In this document: positions 46,028-54,918 of the stretch, piece after piece
Position numbering within the stretch: the stretch's first letter is position 1
How the letters are laid out: every line of letters begins with the position of its first letter
Assembly: GCF_900101785.1 (NCBI RefSeq)
Contig: NZ_LT629688.1
Location: 248,001-312,000 of the forward strand
Length of the DNA stretch: 64,000 nucleotides
From: Auraticoccus monumenti
GTDB taxonomy: Bacteria > Actinomycetota > Actinomycetes > Propionibacteriales > Propionibacteriaceae
Direction of reading: 5' to 3'
Notes under the pieces: model-generated
Told to the model about the DNA's origin: nothing
Database searches by the model: none
The model's input: the letters and a program-made list of their open reading frames with translations, nothing else
Made by a program: the position numbers and the translations under genes

Positions 46028-46112
46028 CGGTGGCGGCGGGATTTGAACCCGCGGTGGTTTTACCCACACACGCTTTCGAGGCGTGCTCTTTAGGCCGCTC
46101 AGACACACCACC
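46028..46112 (-). tRNA. tRNA-Ser (anticodon CGA)
   Basis: 85 nt. Acceptor GGTGGTG pairs with CGCCACC; the anticodon loop CCTCGAAAG gives CGA (codon UCG). A long variable arm (TGTGGGTAAAACCAC) and T loop GGTTCAAAT are present. CCA is not encoded. It is the second serine tRNA in the window. Confidence 0.95.
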
Positions 46113-46182
46113 GCCGACGAGGATACAGCGGCGGCCCGGCCTCCGCCAAACGGGAACGGCGCCCCCGTGGCCGGACCGGGCC

Positions 46183-46635
46183 CTACCGGTGGGGCTGGAA
46201 GAACTCGCGCAGCAGGGCGCCGCACTCCTCCGCCATGAAGCCCGCGACGACGTCGGGACGGTGGTTGAGCCGGGGGTCGCGGAGCAGGTCGAACAGCGAG
46301 CTGACCGCACCGGCCTTCTCGTCGAAGGCCCCGAAGACCACCCGGTCCACCCGGGCGTTGACCGCCGCGCCGGCGCACATGGCGCAGGGCTCGAGGGTGA
46401 CCACCAGGGTGTGCCCGGTCAGCCGCCACTCCCCCACCACCGCGGCAGCCCGCCGCAGGGCCAGCACCTCGGCGTGCGCGGTGGGGTCGCCGGTCAGCTC
46501 CCGCTCGTTGCCGGCGACGGACACCACGGCGCCCGCGGCGTCCACCACGACGGCTCCGATCGGCACGTCCCCGTGCCCGGTGACCCGTCGGGCCTCGGCC
46601 AGGGCGCGTCCCATCGGCTCACGCCAGCCCGGCAC
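46183..46635 (-). CDS. tadA: tRNA-specific adenosine deaminase TadA
   Basis: Converts the wobble A34 to inosine in tRNA-Arg(ACG). 150 aa. Zinc-dependent deaminase motifs are intact: HAE in PTAHAEVLALRRA (proton-shuttling Glu) and PCAMC in TLEPCAMCAGAAV. Ends DPRLNHRPDVVAGFMAEECGALLREFF, as usual. GTG 46635. The partner gene lies 9 bp upstream in the same transcript. The tRNA-Ser gene follows within 70 bp. Confidence 0.95.
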   Translation of the reverse strand: MPGWREPMGRALAEARRVTGHGDVPIGAVVVDAAGAVVSVAGNERELTGDPTAHAEVLALRRAAAVVGEWRLTGHTLVVTLEPCAMCAGAAVNARVDRVVFGAFDEKAGAVSSLFDLLRDPRLNHRPDVVAGFMAEECGALLREFFQPHR

Positions 46636-46644
46636 CGGCCCGCC

Positions 46645-47322
46645 TCAGGAGAAGGAGCTCTCGACGACCCGGCGCACCTGCGGGCCGACGCGGATGCGGT
46701 CGGCGATGTCCAGCACCAGCTGGTCGCTGGGCTCGTCCAGGTCGTCGCAGATCCGGCTGAGCTCGAACTGGCTGAGGCCCTGGTCCGCGAGCATGCCGAG
46801 GTCCCCCAGCGGTGCGGCCTCGTCCTCGTCGGGGTCGGGCAGCTCGTCCACACCGAGGAAGTCGGCGACGTCGCGGGCGATCGGCCAGTCCAGCGCGGCG
46901 GCGGCGTCGGAGAGCAGCACCTGCACCGTGGCGCCGCGGACCCGCACCAGCACGAAGATCTCCTCGACCAGCGACACCATGCCGATGGCCCCGGAGTCAC
47001 CGGGCATCCGGCGCAGCTGGGCGATCAGGTCGTCGAGGTCGTTGGCGACCTCCTTGGGCAGGGCCTGGGCCACCACGGCGCCGTCCTCGCGGTAGACCGC
47101 CACCGTCAGGTCGATCTCGTCCGCGGCGGCGTCGTCGAGGTCGTCCTCGTCCTCGTCATCATCGTCGTCGTCGAGGTCGTCGTCCTCGTCCTCGTCGACG
47201 TCCTCGGTGTCCTCGTCGTCCTCGAAGTCGATGTCGTCGGCGACCATGCCCCGCGCCTCTCCCGACGCGCGGAACCGCTCGGAGAGATCGAGGCTGTCCA
47301 TGTCGTCCTCGTGGTCTCCCAC
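46645..47322 (-). CDS. tRNA adenosine deaminase-associated protein
   Basis: 225 aa. Actinobacterial protein nearly always encoded next to tadA; the role is not proven. The N-terminal part carries a run of about 40 Asp/Glu residues (positions about 33-72), followed by the conserved core: IDLTVAVYREDGAVVAQALPKEVANDLDDLIAQLRRMPGDSGAIGMVSL and DIADRIRVGPQVRRVVESS. GTG 47322 with GAGGAGG upstream. The acidic run is built from GAC/GAG repeats and may vary in length between strains. Confidence 0.88.
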   Translation of the reverse strand: MGDHEDDMDSLDLSERFRASGEARGMVADDIDFEDDEDTEDVDEDEDDDLDDDDDDEDEDDLDDAAADEIDLTVAVYREDGAVVAQALPKEVANDLDDLIAQLRRMPGDSGAIGMVSLVEEIFVLVRVRGATVQVLLSDAAAALDWPIARDVADFLGVDELPDPDEDEAAPLGDLGMLADQGLSQFELSRICDDLDEPSDQLVLDIADRIRVGPQVRRVVESSFS

Positions 47323-47442
47323 AGTGCCTCCTCGAAACGATCGCACGGGCCGCCTGGCACGCACGGACCCCATCGTGTCAGATGGGGACGGCCCCAGACA
47401 CCTGGTTGCCGGACGCCGTCCGCCCCGGCGCCGGACGGGGAC

Positions 47443-49257
47443 TCAGTCCAGCGACCGCCGCGCCGGCGGGACCACCACGTCGGCGTCGGAGGGCAGCAGC
47501 CACACCGGGTTGCCCATGGCCAGCAGCGAGCCGTCGGCGTCACGGGCCTCCACCCGCAGGTACCGGCCCCCGGCCCGCTCGAGGAGGAAGCGGGTGGGGC
47601 GACCCCGTGCCGGGGGCACCGGCACCGCGTGCCGCTCGACCGCGGGCTCGGTCGCACCGGTGCGGTCGCACAGCCCGACGACCACCTCGAGCGTGGTGCC
47701 CTCCGGCAGCCCCTGGGCGACCAGCTCCAGCGGCAGCACCGACGCCTGGGTCCGCAGCACCTGTCCCATCACGGAGCGGCCGCGCGCGACCAGGTCCATC
47801 CGGGCCTGCGGGGCGCGGCTCAGGTGGTGCGACCACAACCGGCCGGCGGCCATCGCCTCCAGCAGGTCGGGGACCTCGGTCGAGTCGGCCCAGGCGGAGG
47901 TGACGAACCCGTGCCGCAGCCCTGCCCAGTCGCGTCCGGCGTGGTCGTCGAGCTGGCTGGTGGCGGTCAGGAAGACGGCGTTGCGGGCCGCCGCGTCGAA
48001 CAGCGCCAACCGCTCCGCCACCACCTCGTCGTCCTCGCCGGGGACCTCGACCAGGTCCGCGCCCAGCGCCCGGGTGGCCACGAACTCCTCGACGGTCGTC
48101 TCCGGGTGGTTGTACTGAACCAGGGCGCCCCGGTCGTGGTACCAGTCGACCACCCGCTGCGCCCCCTCGACCGTGGGGTCGAGGCTCGGCGCCTTGCCGG
48201 TCGGCGGGTAGGGGTAGAGCTCGAAGTCGGTCATGTACACGTTCATGTGCCGGATCATCGACACCTCCGAGCCCAGCGCCTGGGTGACCTGGGGGTAGCG
48301 GGTGGCGAGCTCGTCCATCAGCTCGCGCTGGGTGGTGACCGGGTCCTGCACGATGTCGGGGCCCCGGAGGAAGCGGAACCGGTCGAAGCAGGCGCGGCCG
48401 GTGGCCCCCTCGCGGACCCGCACCCCGAAGCGGATCCTCGCCAGACCGGTGTCGCCGGCGACCAGGTCGGGCCAGAACCGGCGGACGTCGGCGACCGGGT
48501 CCATCGTCAGGGTCTGCCACCCCCCGGTGGCCCGGGTGGTGACCACCCCGGTCAGCGGCGTGTCGAGCGAGCGACCGTCCTCGAGGCCCACGCGGTACTC
48601 CAGCAGGTACAGCCCGGCCGGACGGTCCGCGGTGGCCGGGCGGTTGGACGTCTCCAGCTGGACGACGAGCTCGGCATCCGGGCCGAGCTGCTCGCCCAGC
48701 ACGTCGACGGTGAGCGTGGTGTCGGAGAGGTTGGTGGAGTAGAAGCTGTTGCCGGCCTTGGCCCACAACCAGCAGGTGCTCCACCCCTGCCCGGCTGCGG
48801 TGGCCTCGACCTGCAGCGCCCGCCCGGACTCCTGGGTGCTGTGCGGGTCGGCCACGAAGGCGTGCCGGCCGGCGGCCAACGACCCCTCCACCTGCCTGGT
48901 CCAGGTCAGCTTGCCGCCCTCGGGCGTCCCGTCGAAGCCGATCTCCTGGAAGTAGCCGTAGGCGTTCATCCGCCAGTCGTGGTCGGTCCACCAGACGACG
49001 TCGACGCCGTTGCGGGTGGCCTGGTCGAGCTGGGCCATCATGCTGGCCCCGCCGCCACCGGCGGCCCAGCTGCCGCCCTCGCTGAAGCTGGAGTGGACGT
49101 GCATGGCCATGCTGACCGCCCGCCGCGCGCTGCCACCGGGCCTCGCCGACGCCGTGGTCGGTGCCACCGCGGCCCCGACCGCCACGGCCCCCAGCCCCGC
49201 TCCGAGGCCCATCAGACCCCGTCGGCTCAACCTGGTCACGTCCGACGATGCAGTCAC
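47443..49257 (-). CDS. Tat-exported PHP-domain-like metal-dependent hydrolase
   Basis: 604 aa. Twin-arginine signal TRLSRRGLMGLGAGLGAVAVGAAVA, so folded export. PHP-type metal ligands: MHVHSSFSEGGS, VVWWTDHDWRMN, YNHPETTVEEF, and SQLDDHAG. Between them is a beta-rich carbohydrate-binding-like insert of about 200 residues (WLWAKAGNSFYSTNLSDTTLTVDVLG...). PHP enzymes cleave phosphoesters; secreted versions often sit with polysaccharide degradation. The substrate is unknown. It is convergent with nothing and divergent from upp. Confidence 0.8.
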   Translation of the reverse strand: MTASSDVTRLSRRGLMGLGAGLGAVAVGAAVAPTTASARPGGSARRAVSMAMHVHSSFSEGGSWAAGGGGASMMAQLDQATRNGVDVVWWTDHDWRMNAYGYFQEIGFDGTPEGGKLTWTRQVEGSLAAGRHAFVADPHSTQESGRALQVEATAAGQGWSTCWLWAKAGNSFYSTNLSDTTLTVDVLGEQLGPDAELVVQLETSNRPATADRPAGLYLLEYRVGLEDGRSLDTPLTGVVTTRATGGWQTLTMDPVADVRRFWPDLVAGDTGLARIRFGVRVREGATGRACFDRFRFLRGPDIVQDPVTTQRELMDELATRYPQVTQALGSEVSMIRHMNVYMTDFELYPYPPTGKAPSLDPTVEGAQRVVDWYHDRGALVQYNHPETTVEEFVATRALGADLVEVPGEDDEVVAERLALFDAAARNAVFLTATSQLDDHAGRDWAGLRHGFVTSAWADSTEVPDLLEAMAAGRLWSHHLSRAPQARMDLVARGRSVMGQVLRTQASVLPLELVAQGLPEGTTLEVVVGLCDRTGATEPAVERHAVPVPPARGRPTRFLLERAGGRYLRVEARDADGSLLAMGNPVWLLPSDADVVVPPARRSLD

Positions 49258-49440
49258 GGCGGCCTTCCTCTCCTGGTGGTCGGGCGACCAGCGCCGCCCC
49301 GACCGACGCTAGGGCTGCTGCCCGACGCCCAGGTGAACCCCGTGTGGCCACCGTCCGACGGACGCAGGCGGGCGTCCCCGCGCGCGACGTCACCGCCTCA
49401 CCGGCGAGCCGGCAGGCGTCCGTTGTGACAGGCTGACGGC

Positions 49441-50082
49441 GTGGAACTCTGCGTCGTCGACCACCCGCTGGTGGCCCACAAGCTCACGATGCTGCGGGAC
49501 CGGGGGACGAACTCCCCCACCTTCCGGCGGCTGACCGAGGAGCTGGTGACCCTGCTGGCCTACGAGGCCACCCGGGACGTCCGGGTCCGGGCGGTGCAGA
49601 TCGAGACGCCGGTGGCCACCATGACCGGCACCGCGCTGACCGACCCGCGCCCGCTGGTGGTGCCGATCCTGCGCGCCGGGCTGGGCATGCTGGAGGGGAT
49701 GACCCGGCTGATGCCCACCGCCGAGGTCGGCTTCGTCGGGATGGCCCGCAACGAGGAGACCCTGCAGCCGGTCACCTACGCCGAGCGGCTGCCCGACGAC
49801 CTCTCCGGGCGGCAGTGCTACGTGCTGGACCCGATGCTGGCCACCGGCGGCTCCCTGGCCGGGACGATCGAGTTCCTGGTCCGCCGCGGTGCGGACCACA
49901 TCACCTGCATCTGCCTGCTGGCCGCCCCCGAGGGGGTGCAGCACCTGCGTGAGGTGCTGGCCGACCTGCAGGTCCCCTGCACGCTGGTGGTGGCCGCGAT
50001 CGACGAGCGCCTCAACGAGGTGGGCTACATCGTCCCCGGTCTCGGCGACGCCGGCGACCGCCTCTACGGTCTGGCCCAGTAG
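49441..50082 (+). CDS. upp: Uracil phosphoribosyltransferase
   Basis: Salvages uracil to UMP with PRPP. 213 aa. The PRPP loop is [17 protein letters not shown] and the uracil-binding C-terminus is [16 protein letters not shown]. Substrate-side [13 protein letters not shown] is also present. GTG 49441 is close after TGACAGGCTGACG. Full length. Stands alone between divergent and convergent neighbours; a weak hairpin (CGACCGG/CCGGTCG near 50127-50150) follows. Confidence 0.96.
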   Translation: MELCVVDHPLVAHKLTMLRDRGTNSPTFRRLTEELVTLLAYEATRDVRVRAVQIETPVATMTGTALTDPRPLVVPILRAGLGMLEGMTRLMPTAEVGFVGMARNEETLQPVTYAERLPDDLSGRQCYVLDPMLATGGSLAGTIEFLVRRGADHITCICLLAAPEGVQHLREVLADLQVPCTLVVAAIDERLNEVGYIVPGLGDAGDRLYGLAQ

Positions 50083-50158
50083 CCGTCCCCAGGCCACCAC
50101 CGGGAACCGCGCAGGACGCGGCGCCCGACCGGTGGACCCCTTCCGGTCGCCGGCAGGG

Positions 50159-51217
50159 TCAGGTGGAGTCGCGCACGGCGAGGGTGGGCAGGAGCGCCAC
50201 CCGGGTCAGCGTGGTGGAGACCGCCCGGGCCCTGAGCCGGTCGAAGCAGGTGCGCAGCGCGGTGTGCCCGACGTCGAACTTCGGTGGCGCGACCGCGGTC
50301 AGCGGGACGCCGGCCAGCCCCGCGAACTCGTCGTCGTAGCCGATCAGCGCCAGGTCCCCCGGCACCCGCAGCCCCCGGGCGAGGGCGATGTCGACCAGCG
50401 ACATGGCCGCCTGGTCCGGGAGCACCACCACGGCCCGGTAGCCCCCGGCGAGCAGGTCGTCGAGCACCCCCTCCAGCCGGGCGCGCTGCTCCGTGGCCGG
50501 GGTGCCGTCGGCGGGGATGGCGACGTCGGTCGTCTCCCCGTCGGGGCAGAGCGCCGCCATCGCCCGCCGGACGCCGGCGAGCACGGGGCCGGCGGTCGGT
50601 CCGGCCCGCCACGCGACGGCGACCCGGGTGTGGCCACGGTCGAGGAGGTGACGGACCGCCAGCTCGGCGCCGTGGGCGTGGTCGCTGCGGACGCCCCCGA
50701 TCGGCATCCCCGGGTCGGCCCCCTCCAGCGACCGCTCGACGACGACGGCGGGGACGTCCTGCTGGGCCAGCAGCCGGTAGGTGGTGCGGTCCTGGTCGAA
50801 GGACTGGCTCGGCGTCACCAGCAGCCCGTCGACCCCGTTGTCGAGGAGCCGTCGGACCTGCTCGACCTCGCGGTCGGTGGAGTAGTCCGAGACGCCGAGC
50901 ACCAGCCGCACCCCCAGCTGCCCGGCCGCCGCCCGGGCTCCCCGCACCACACCCGGGAAGTAGTAGTCCGCTGAGGGCACCACCATGCCGATCGTCGCGA
51001 CCGGCCGCCGGTGCCGCCAGGCGGTGGCCGCTGACGAGCTGCGGGCGACCGCGCCGCCGTGCACCCGGCGCAGCAGCCCCCGCCGCTCCAGCTCCTCCAG
51101 GTCGCGGCGCACGGTCATGGCGGAGACGCCGTGGCCGACCGCGAGCTCGGCGGTGATGACCATCCCGTGCAGCTCGATCTGGCGCAGGATCAGGGTGTGG
51201 CGCTCGTGCGGGATCAC
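50159..51217 (-). CDS. Hybrid transcriptional regulator: DeoR-type HTH plus LacI-type sugar-binding domain
   Basis: 352 aa. Residues 1-60 are a DeoR-type winged helix: IPHERHTLILRQIELHGMVITAELA, then SAMTVRRDLEELERRGLLRRVHGGAV. Residues about 75-350 are a periplasmic-binding-protein-like effector domain (ATIGMVVPSADYYFPGVVRGARAAAG, DGLLVTPSQ, IGYDDEFAGLAGVPLTAVAPP), as in LacI repressors. GTG 51217 is preferred; a GTG at 51232 lies inside a palindrome. It follows the lyase gene by 45 bp and so probably controls that gene and itself in response to a sugar. Confidence 0.87.
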   Translation of the reverse strand: MIPHERHTLILRQIELHGMVITAELAVGHGVSAMTVRRDLEELERRGLLRRVHGGAVARSSSAATAWRHRRPVATIGMVVPSADYYFPGVVRGARAAAGQLGVRLVLGVSDYSTDREVEQVRRLLDNGVDGLLVTPSQSFDQDRTTYRLLAQQDVPAVVVERSLEGADPGMPIGGVRSDHAHGAELAVRHLLDRGHTRVAVAWRAGPTAGPVLAGVRRAMAALCPDGETTDVAIPADGTPATEQRARLEGVLDDLLAGGYRAVVVLPDQAAMSLVDIALARGLRVPGDLALIGYDDEFAGLAGVPLTAVAPPKFDVGHTALRTCFDRLRARAVSTTLTRVALLPTLAVRDST

Positions 51218-51235
51218 CCGTGGATCGTCCACGGG
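51217..51235. promoter_or_regulatory. Perfect palindrome at the regulator start, probable operator
   Basis: CCCGTGGATCGTCCACGGG: 8-bp arms with a 3-bp centre, no mismatch. It lies exactly at the regulator's start codon and 27 bp from the lyase stop. A regulator binding its own start is common; a hairpin in the mRNA is the other reading. Confidence 0.6.
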
Positions 51236-51262
51236 CCCCCCGCCCGGGTCAACGCCCACCCC

Positions 51263-54200
51263 TCACCGACCGCCGGCGCGCACCCGCACCACCAGCGGCT
51301 CGCTGCGGACCTCCCCGGCCGCGTTGGCCAGCTCGACCACGAAGGTGTGGGACCCCACCGGCAGGTCCTCCACCGCCAGCACCGCACGCTGGGCCTGCGG
51401 GGTGCGGGCCACCAGCTCGCCGGAACCCACCTCCTGCCCGTCCCTGAGGAAGCGGTAGCTGGTGGCGTTCGTCCCCCACCACAGGTCCGCCCGCAGGGTG
51501 AAGGTGCCGTCCCCGTCGTGGTCGTCGTGGCTCAGCACCGGCCGGCCGGGAGCGGCGTCGGTCACCTCCACCGTGACCGGGCTCAGGGGCGTCGTCCCGC
51601 GGGAGTTCACCAGCTCCCCGGTGTAGGTGTAGCGGCCGTCCGGGCGTCCGGCGACGTCCACGCTCACCCGCTGCGCCGCGGGCGTCGCCGGGGTCAGGCG
51701 GCGCACGGCCAGCGGCTCGCCGTTCTCGTACAGGCGGACCAGGCTCGCGTTCTCCCCCCACCACAGGTCCGCGGTCAGGCGGAAGGTGCCGTCGCGCAGC
51801 CCGGTGTCGTGCCCCTCGTCGGTGGACAGCACCCCGCGCCCGGGTGCGGTCCGGGCCCCGTCGGCCGGCACCTCGGCCGGGAACGGTGCGCCGGTGTCCA
51901 GCCTCTCGAGGTCGATCACCCGGCCGTCCACCACCAGGGTGCCGTCCGGGCCCGGGGTGGTGCGCAGCGGGCCGCTGGTGGAGGTGGCGAGCACGATGCG
52001 GAAGTCCACGGCCTCTCCCTGGGCGGAGATCCGCAGGGTGCCGTCCAGGTCGGCCACCTCGACGTCGGTCGGGGTGAGCACGAACCCGCTGAGCACGGTG
52101 CCGTCCTCGTCGGTCAGCGTGAAGGTGGGCTCGCCGGCGGCCGGGGCGTCGGCCACGTCGATGGCGACCCCCGCCTCCGGCCGCAGCTGCCAGTCCCAGC
52201 GGTGCTCGACGTCGTCGGCGAAGCTGTCGTGGACGACCACCAGGGCCTCCGACGTGCGCCCGGCGGCGAGGTCCACCACCTGCTCACGCACCGCGCGGTC
52301 CACCCCGAAGTTGGCGGCCCCGTCCAGGTGGAGGTAGCCGCCGCCCTGTCCCTCGAAGGCGCGTGAGGCCAGCGTCCGCCCCTCGCCCCGGACGGTCTCG
52401 TACTGGTTGGCGTAAGGCTCCAGCGCCCCGTCCACCAGGGGCTTGCTCCACACCTGCGGGGAGGTGGCGGACTTGCCGCCCTGCCCGGCCCAGGTGGTGC
52501 CGTGGCCCATCCAGGACAGCGAGAAGGTCTCCGCCGCCGACCAGCCCTTGTGCTGGGAGTTGCGGTTGGACGTCACCACGACGGTGTCGTCGGCGTCGGC
52601 CAGCCGGTTGCGGAAGGCGTAGAAGCCCGGGTCGTCGTCCAGCAGGGCGCGGCCGGCCGCGGGGGCCGTGACGTCGGCGGGGTCGGGGCTGGCGGTGGTC
52701 GGGTAGTAGAGGGCGGTCCACATCGAGTGCAGACCGTCGAAGGACCGGTCCTCCGACCCGACGCCCTGGACGGAGTCGTAGAGGTGCTTCAGGCCGGGGA
52801 CGGCACCCTCGGGGGTGAGCGGGAACAGCAGCGGGAAGAGCCCGTCGACCTGACCGGAGGGCCCGGACACCCCGAACTGGGCGACGTCGGCGTCGGGTCG
52901 GCTTGAGGCGACGTGCAGGGCGAGGTTCCACCACTGCGGCCGGGCCAGGTGCGGGTCGAGGACCTCGATGCCGGCGTCCCGGGCGAAGTAGAGCGAGGGC
53001 AGCATGTACAGCCCGGTGTAGTGCAGGTAGTCCCAGCCCTCCTGGGTGTGACCGCTCTCGCCGTAGCCGTGGTCCAGGTGCTGGGCGACCTGGTCGGTGA
53101 GGTAGCCGATCCGTTCGTCGTAGGTGCCGAAGTCGCCGTCGCCGCGGGCCGACAGCAGCAGCGCCAGCTCGGTGCTCCGCACCACACCGACCCAGTTGCT
53201 GGCCTTGTCGGTGATGTCGAGGGTGTCGTGGTGGTAGGTCGACAGCAGGTCCGCGGACCGCTTCATCAGACCGCGCAGCCCCGCGCGCTGGGGCTCGTCG
53301 AGGCCGGGGTAGGACCAGTCGTAGACCGGGGCCAGCAGCAGGTTGGCCCGGGCGAGCTCGAGACCCATGTTGGTGTCGCGGGCCACCACGAAGGCCTCGG
53401 CGTCCATCGCGGAGCCGAACGCGGCCTGGGCCCAGGCGGGGTCGCCGGTGACGGCGTAGGCGAAGGCGGCGTCGCGGGCCCGGTACAGACCGGCGCTGCC
53501 GTTGGTCGGGTAGGCCGACCCGCTGCCCGTCAGGCGCTCGAGCACGGCCTCCCAGGCCGCGGTGACGGTGGGTTCGCCGGCGTCCAGGGAGGCGCGGAGG
53601 GTCTCCAGGGCGTCCCCGTCCACGACGGCGCGCGGGTGCTCGGAGCGCCCGACGCTCGCACGGGCCAGCTCCTGGCCGTCGCGCTCGAGCCGCAGCGGGT
53701 CACCGGCTGCGGCCGGGACGACGACCACGCCCGCGGCGCCGCTCACCGGCTGCCGCTGGTCGCCGTGGACCAGCTCCAGCCCGGTGGCCCCGGCCCCGGC
53801 GGGCAGGGACCAGGCGACGCGGGCGCCGTCCCCGGTGGCCAGGGCGGTGAGGGTCGCGATCTGCTGCTGGGAGTCGAAGGTCGCCGGCGCGGTCACGGTG
53901 GCCGGCGTGGTGGAGGCCAGCGGCGCACCGGAGGCGTCCAGGGCGACGACGAGGTAGGTGTAGGTGGTGCCCGGCTCGACGCTGTCGTCGGCGGTGGTGG
54001 CGGCGACCGCGGTGCGCAGCAGGGTGGCCGGCACCGGTTCCGGTGCCCGGCTCCCCTCCACGCGGTGGACGGCGTAGCCCACGACGTCGGCGGTGGCCGC
54101 CGCACCGAGGTCCCAGCGGAGCTCGGCCACGCCGGCCCCGGTCACCCCGACCTGCAGCCGGGGACGGTCGTCGGTCTCGGTGACCTCCAGCGCGGCGAAG

Positions 54201-54778
54201 GCGATCGAGCCCCCGGACCGGTCCAGCATCGGCTCGACCGACAGCTGTGCGGTGTCGGCGGGCAGCTCCAGGGTCTGCTCGATGGGGCGCCAGTCGAAGG
54301 TGCCGGTCAGGTAGGGGCCGCGCGCCACCGGCAGCACGACCCGGCCGGAGGCGTCGTACCCCTGCACCCGCAGCATGCTGAAGCCACCGCCGAGTCCGTC
54401 GCCGCGTACCTGGCCACGGACGGTGAGCCGGCGCGGGGTGGCGGCGTCGACCCGGATGCGCTGGGTGAGGGCGATCCGGGCGGTCGAGCCCGACGTCGAG
54501 GTCAGCACGACCGCGGGGTCGCCGTCGGGTCCCCCGTCGGGGTCCACCGCGACGGTCGCCGTGCCGGCGGGACGCCAGGCGCCCCAGCCCGTCGGCACGC
54601 CGTTGGCGGCCACCTCGGAGAAGTCGCCGTTGACCAGGGTGGGTGCGGCCGCCGTCGCCGTCAGGGGCTGCAGCAGGCCCGGGGTGGCCAGCAGCAGCGC
54701 GGCCACCACGACCCCCGCCCAGTGCCCTCGGCGCCGGCGTCCCCGGTCACCTCGGTCCAGCGTGCGGGTCCCGCGCAT
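51263..54778 (-). CDS. Large secreted heparinase II/III-like polysaccharide lyase
   Basis: 1171 aa. Sec signal ends TATAAAPTLV near residue 46. A CBM-like domain comes first (LVNGDFSEVAANGVPTGWGAW), then a fibronectin-like stretch. An alpha/alpha toroid follows with SGHTQEGWDYLHYTGLYMLPS, then the beta-sandwich typical of heparinase II/III-like lyases (WSAAETFSLSWMGHG, YLHLDGAANFG). The C-terminus has two roughly 85-residue modules, each with DADLWWG-type cores (FRLTADLWWGENASLVRLYENG; FTLRADLWWGTNATSYRFLRDG), as seen in bacterial chitinases. ATG 54778 is set by GGAGG. Cleaves an acidic polysaccharide; which one is unknown. Confidence 0.85.
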   Translation of the reverse strand: MRGTRTLDRGDRGRRRRGHWAGVVVAALLLATPGLLQPLTATAAAPTLVNGDFSEVAANGVPTGWGAWRPAGTATVAVDPDGGPDGDPAVVLTSTSGSTARIALTQRIRVDAATPRRLTVRGQVRGDGLGGGFSMLRVQGYDASGRVVLPVARGPYLTGTFDWRPIEQTLELPADTAQLSVEPMLDRSGGSIAFAALEVTETDDRPRLQVGVTGAGVAELRWDLGAAATADVVGYAVHRVEGSRAPEPVPATLLRTAVAATTADDSVEPGTTYTYLVVALDASGAPLASTTPATVTAPATFDSQQQIATLTALATGDGARVAWSLPAGAGATGLELVHGDQRQPVSGAAGVVVVPAAAGDPLRLERDGQELARASVGRSEHPRAVVDGDALETLRASLDAGEPTVTAAWEAVLERLTGSGSAYPTNGSAGLYRARDAAFAYAVTGDPAWAQAAFGSAMDAEAFVVARDTNMGLELARANLLLAPVYDWSYPGLDEPQRAGLRGLMKRSADLLSTYHHDTLDITDKASNWVGVVRSTELALLLSARGDGDFGTYDERIGYLTDQVAQHLDHGYGESGHTQEGWDYLHYTGLYMLPSLYFARDAGIEVLDPHLARPQWWNLALHVASSRPDADVAQFGVSGPSGQVDGLFPLLFPLTPEGAVPGLKHLYDSVQGVGSEDRSFDGLHSMWTALYYPTTASPDPADVTAPAAGRALLDDDPGFYAFRNRLADADDTVVVTSNRNSQHKGWSAAETFSLSWMGHGTTWAGQGGKSATSPQVWSKPLVDGALEPYANQYETVRGEGRTLASRAFEGQGGGYLHLDGAANFGVDRAVREQVVDLAAGRTSEALVVVHDSFADDVEHRWDWQLRPEAGVAIDVADAPAAGEPTFTLTDEDGTVLSGFVLTPTDVEVADLDGTLRISAQGEAVDFRIVLATSTSGPLRTTPGPDGTLVVDGRVIDLERLDTGAPFPAEVPADGARTAPGRGVLSTDEGHDTGLRDGTFRLTADLWWGENASLVRLYENGEPLAVRRLTPATPAAQRVSVDVAGRPDGRYTYTGELVNSRGTTPLSPVTVEVTDAAPGRPVLSHDDHDGDGTFTLRADLWWGTNATSYRFLRDGQEVGSGELVARTPQAQRAVLAVEDLPVGSHTFVVELANAAGEVRSEPLVVRVRAGGR

Positions 54779-54918
54779 CTCGTCCTCCGTCGTCATCGGC
54801 GTGTGTGCCGTGACGTTACGAGAGCAGCACGGGTGGCCACCACGAAGTGAACATCCGTGCACACCGGCCGCTCAGCCGCAGGCGCCAGGGGACGTCGCCG
54901 CCGGGCCACGGGGGGCTG

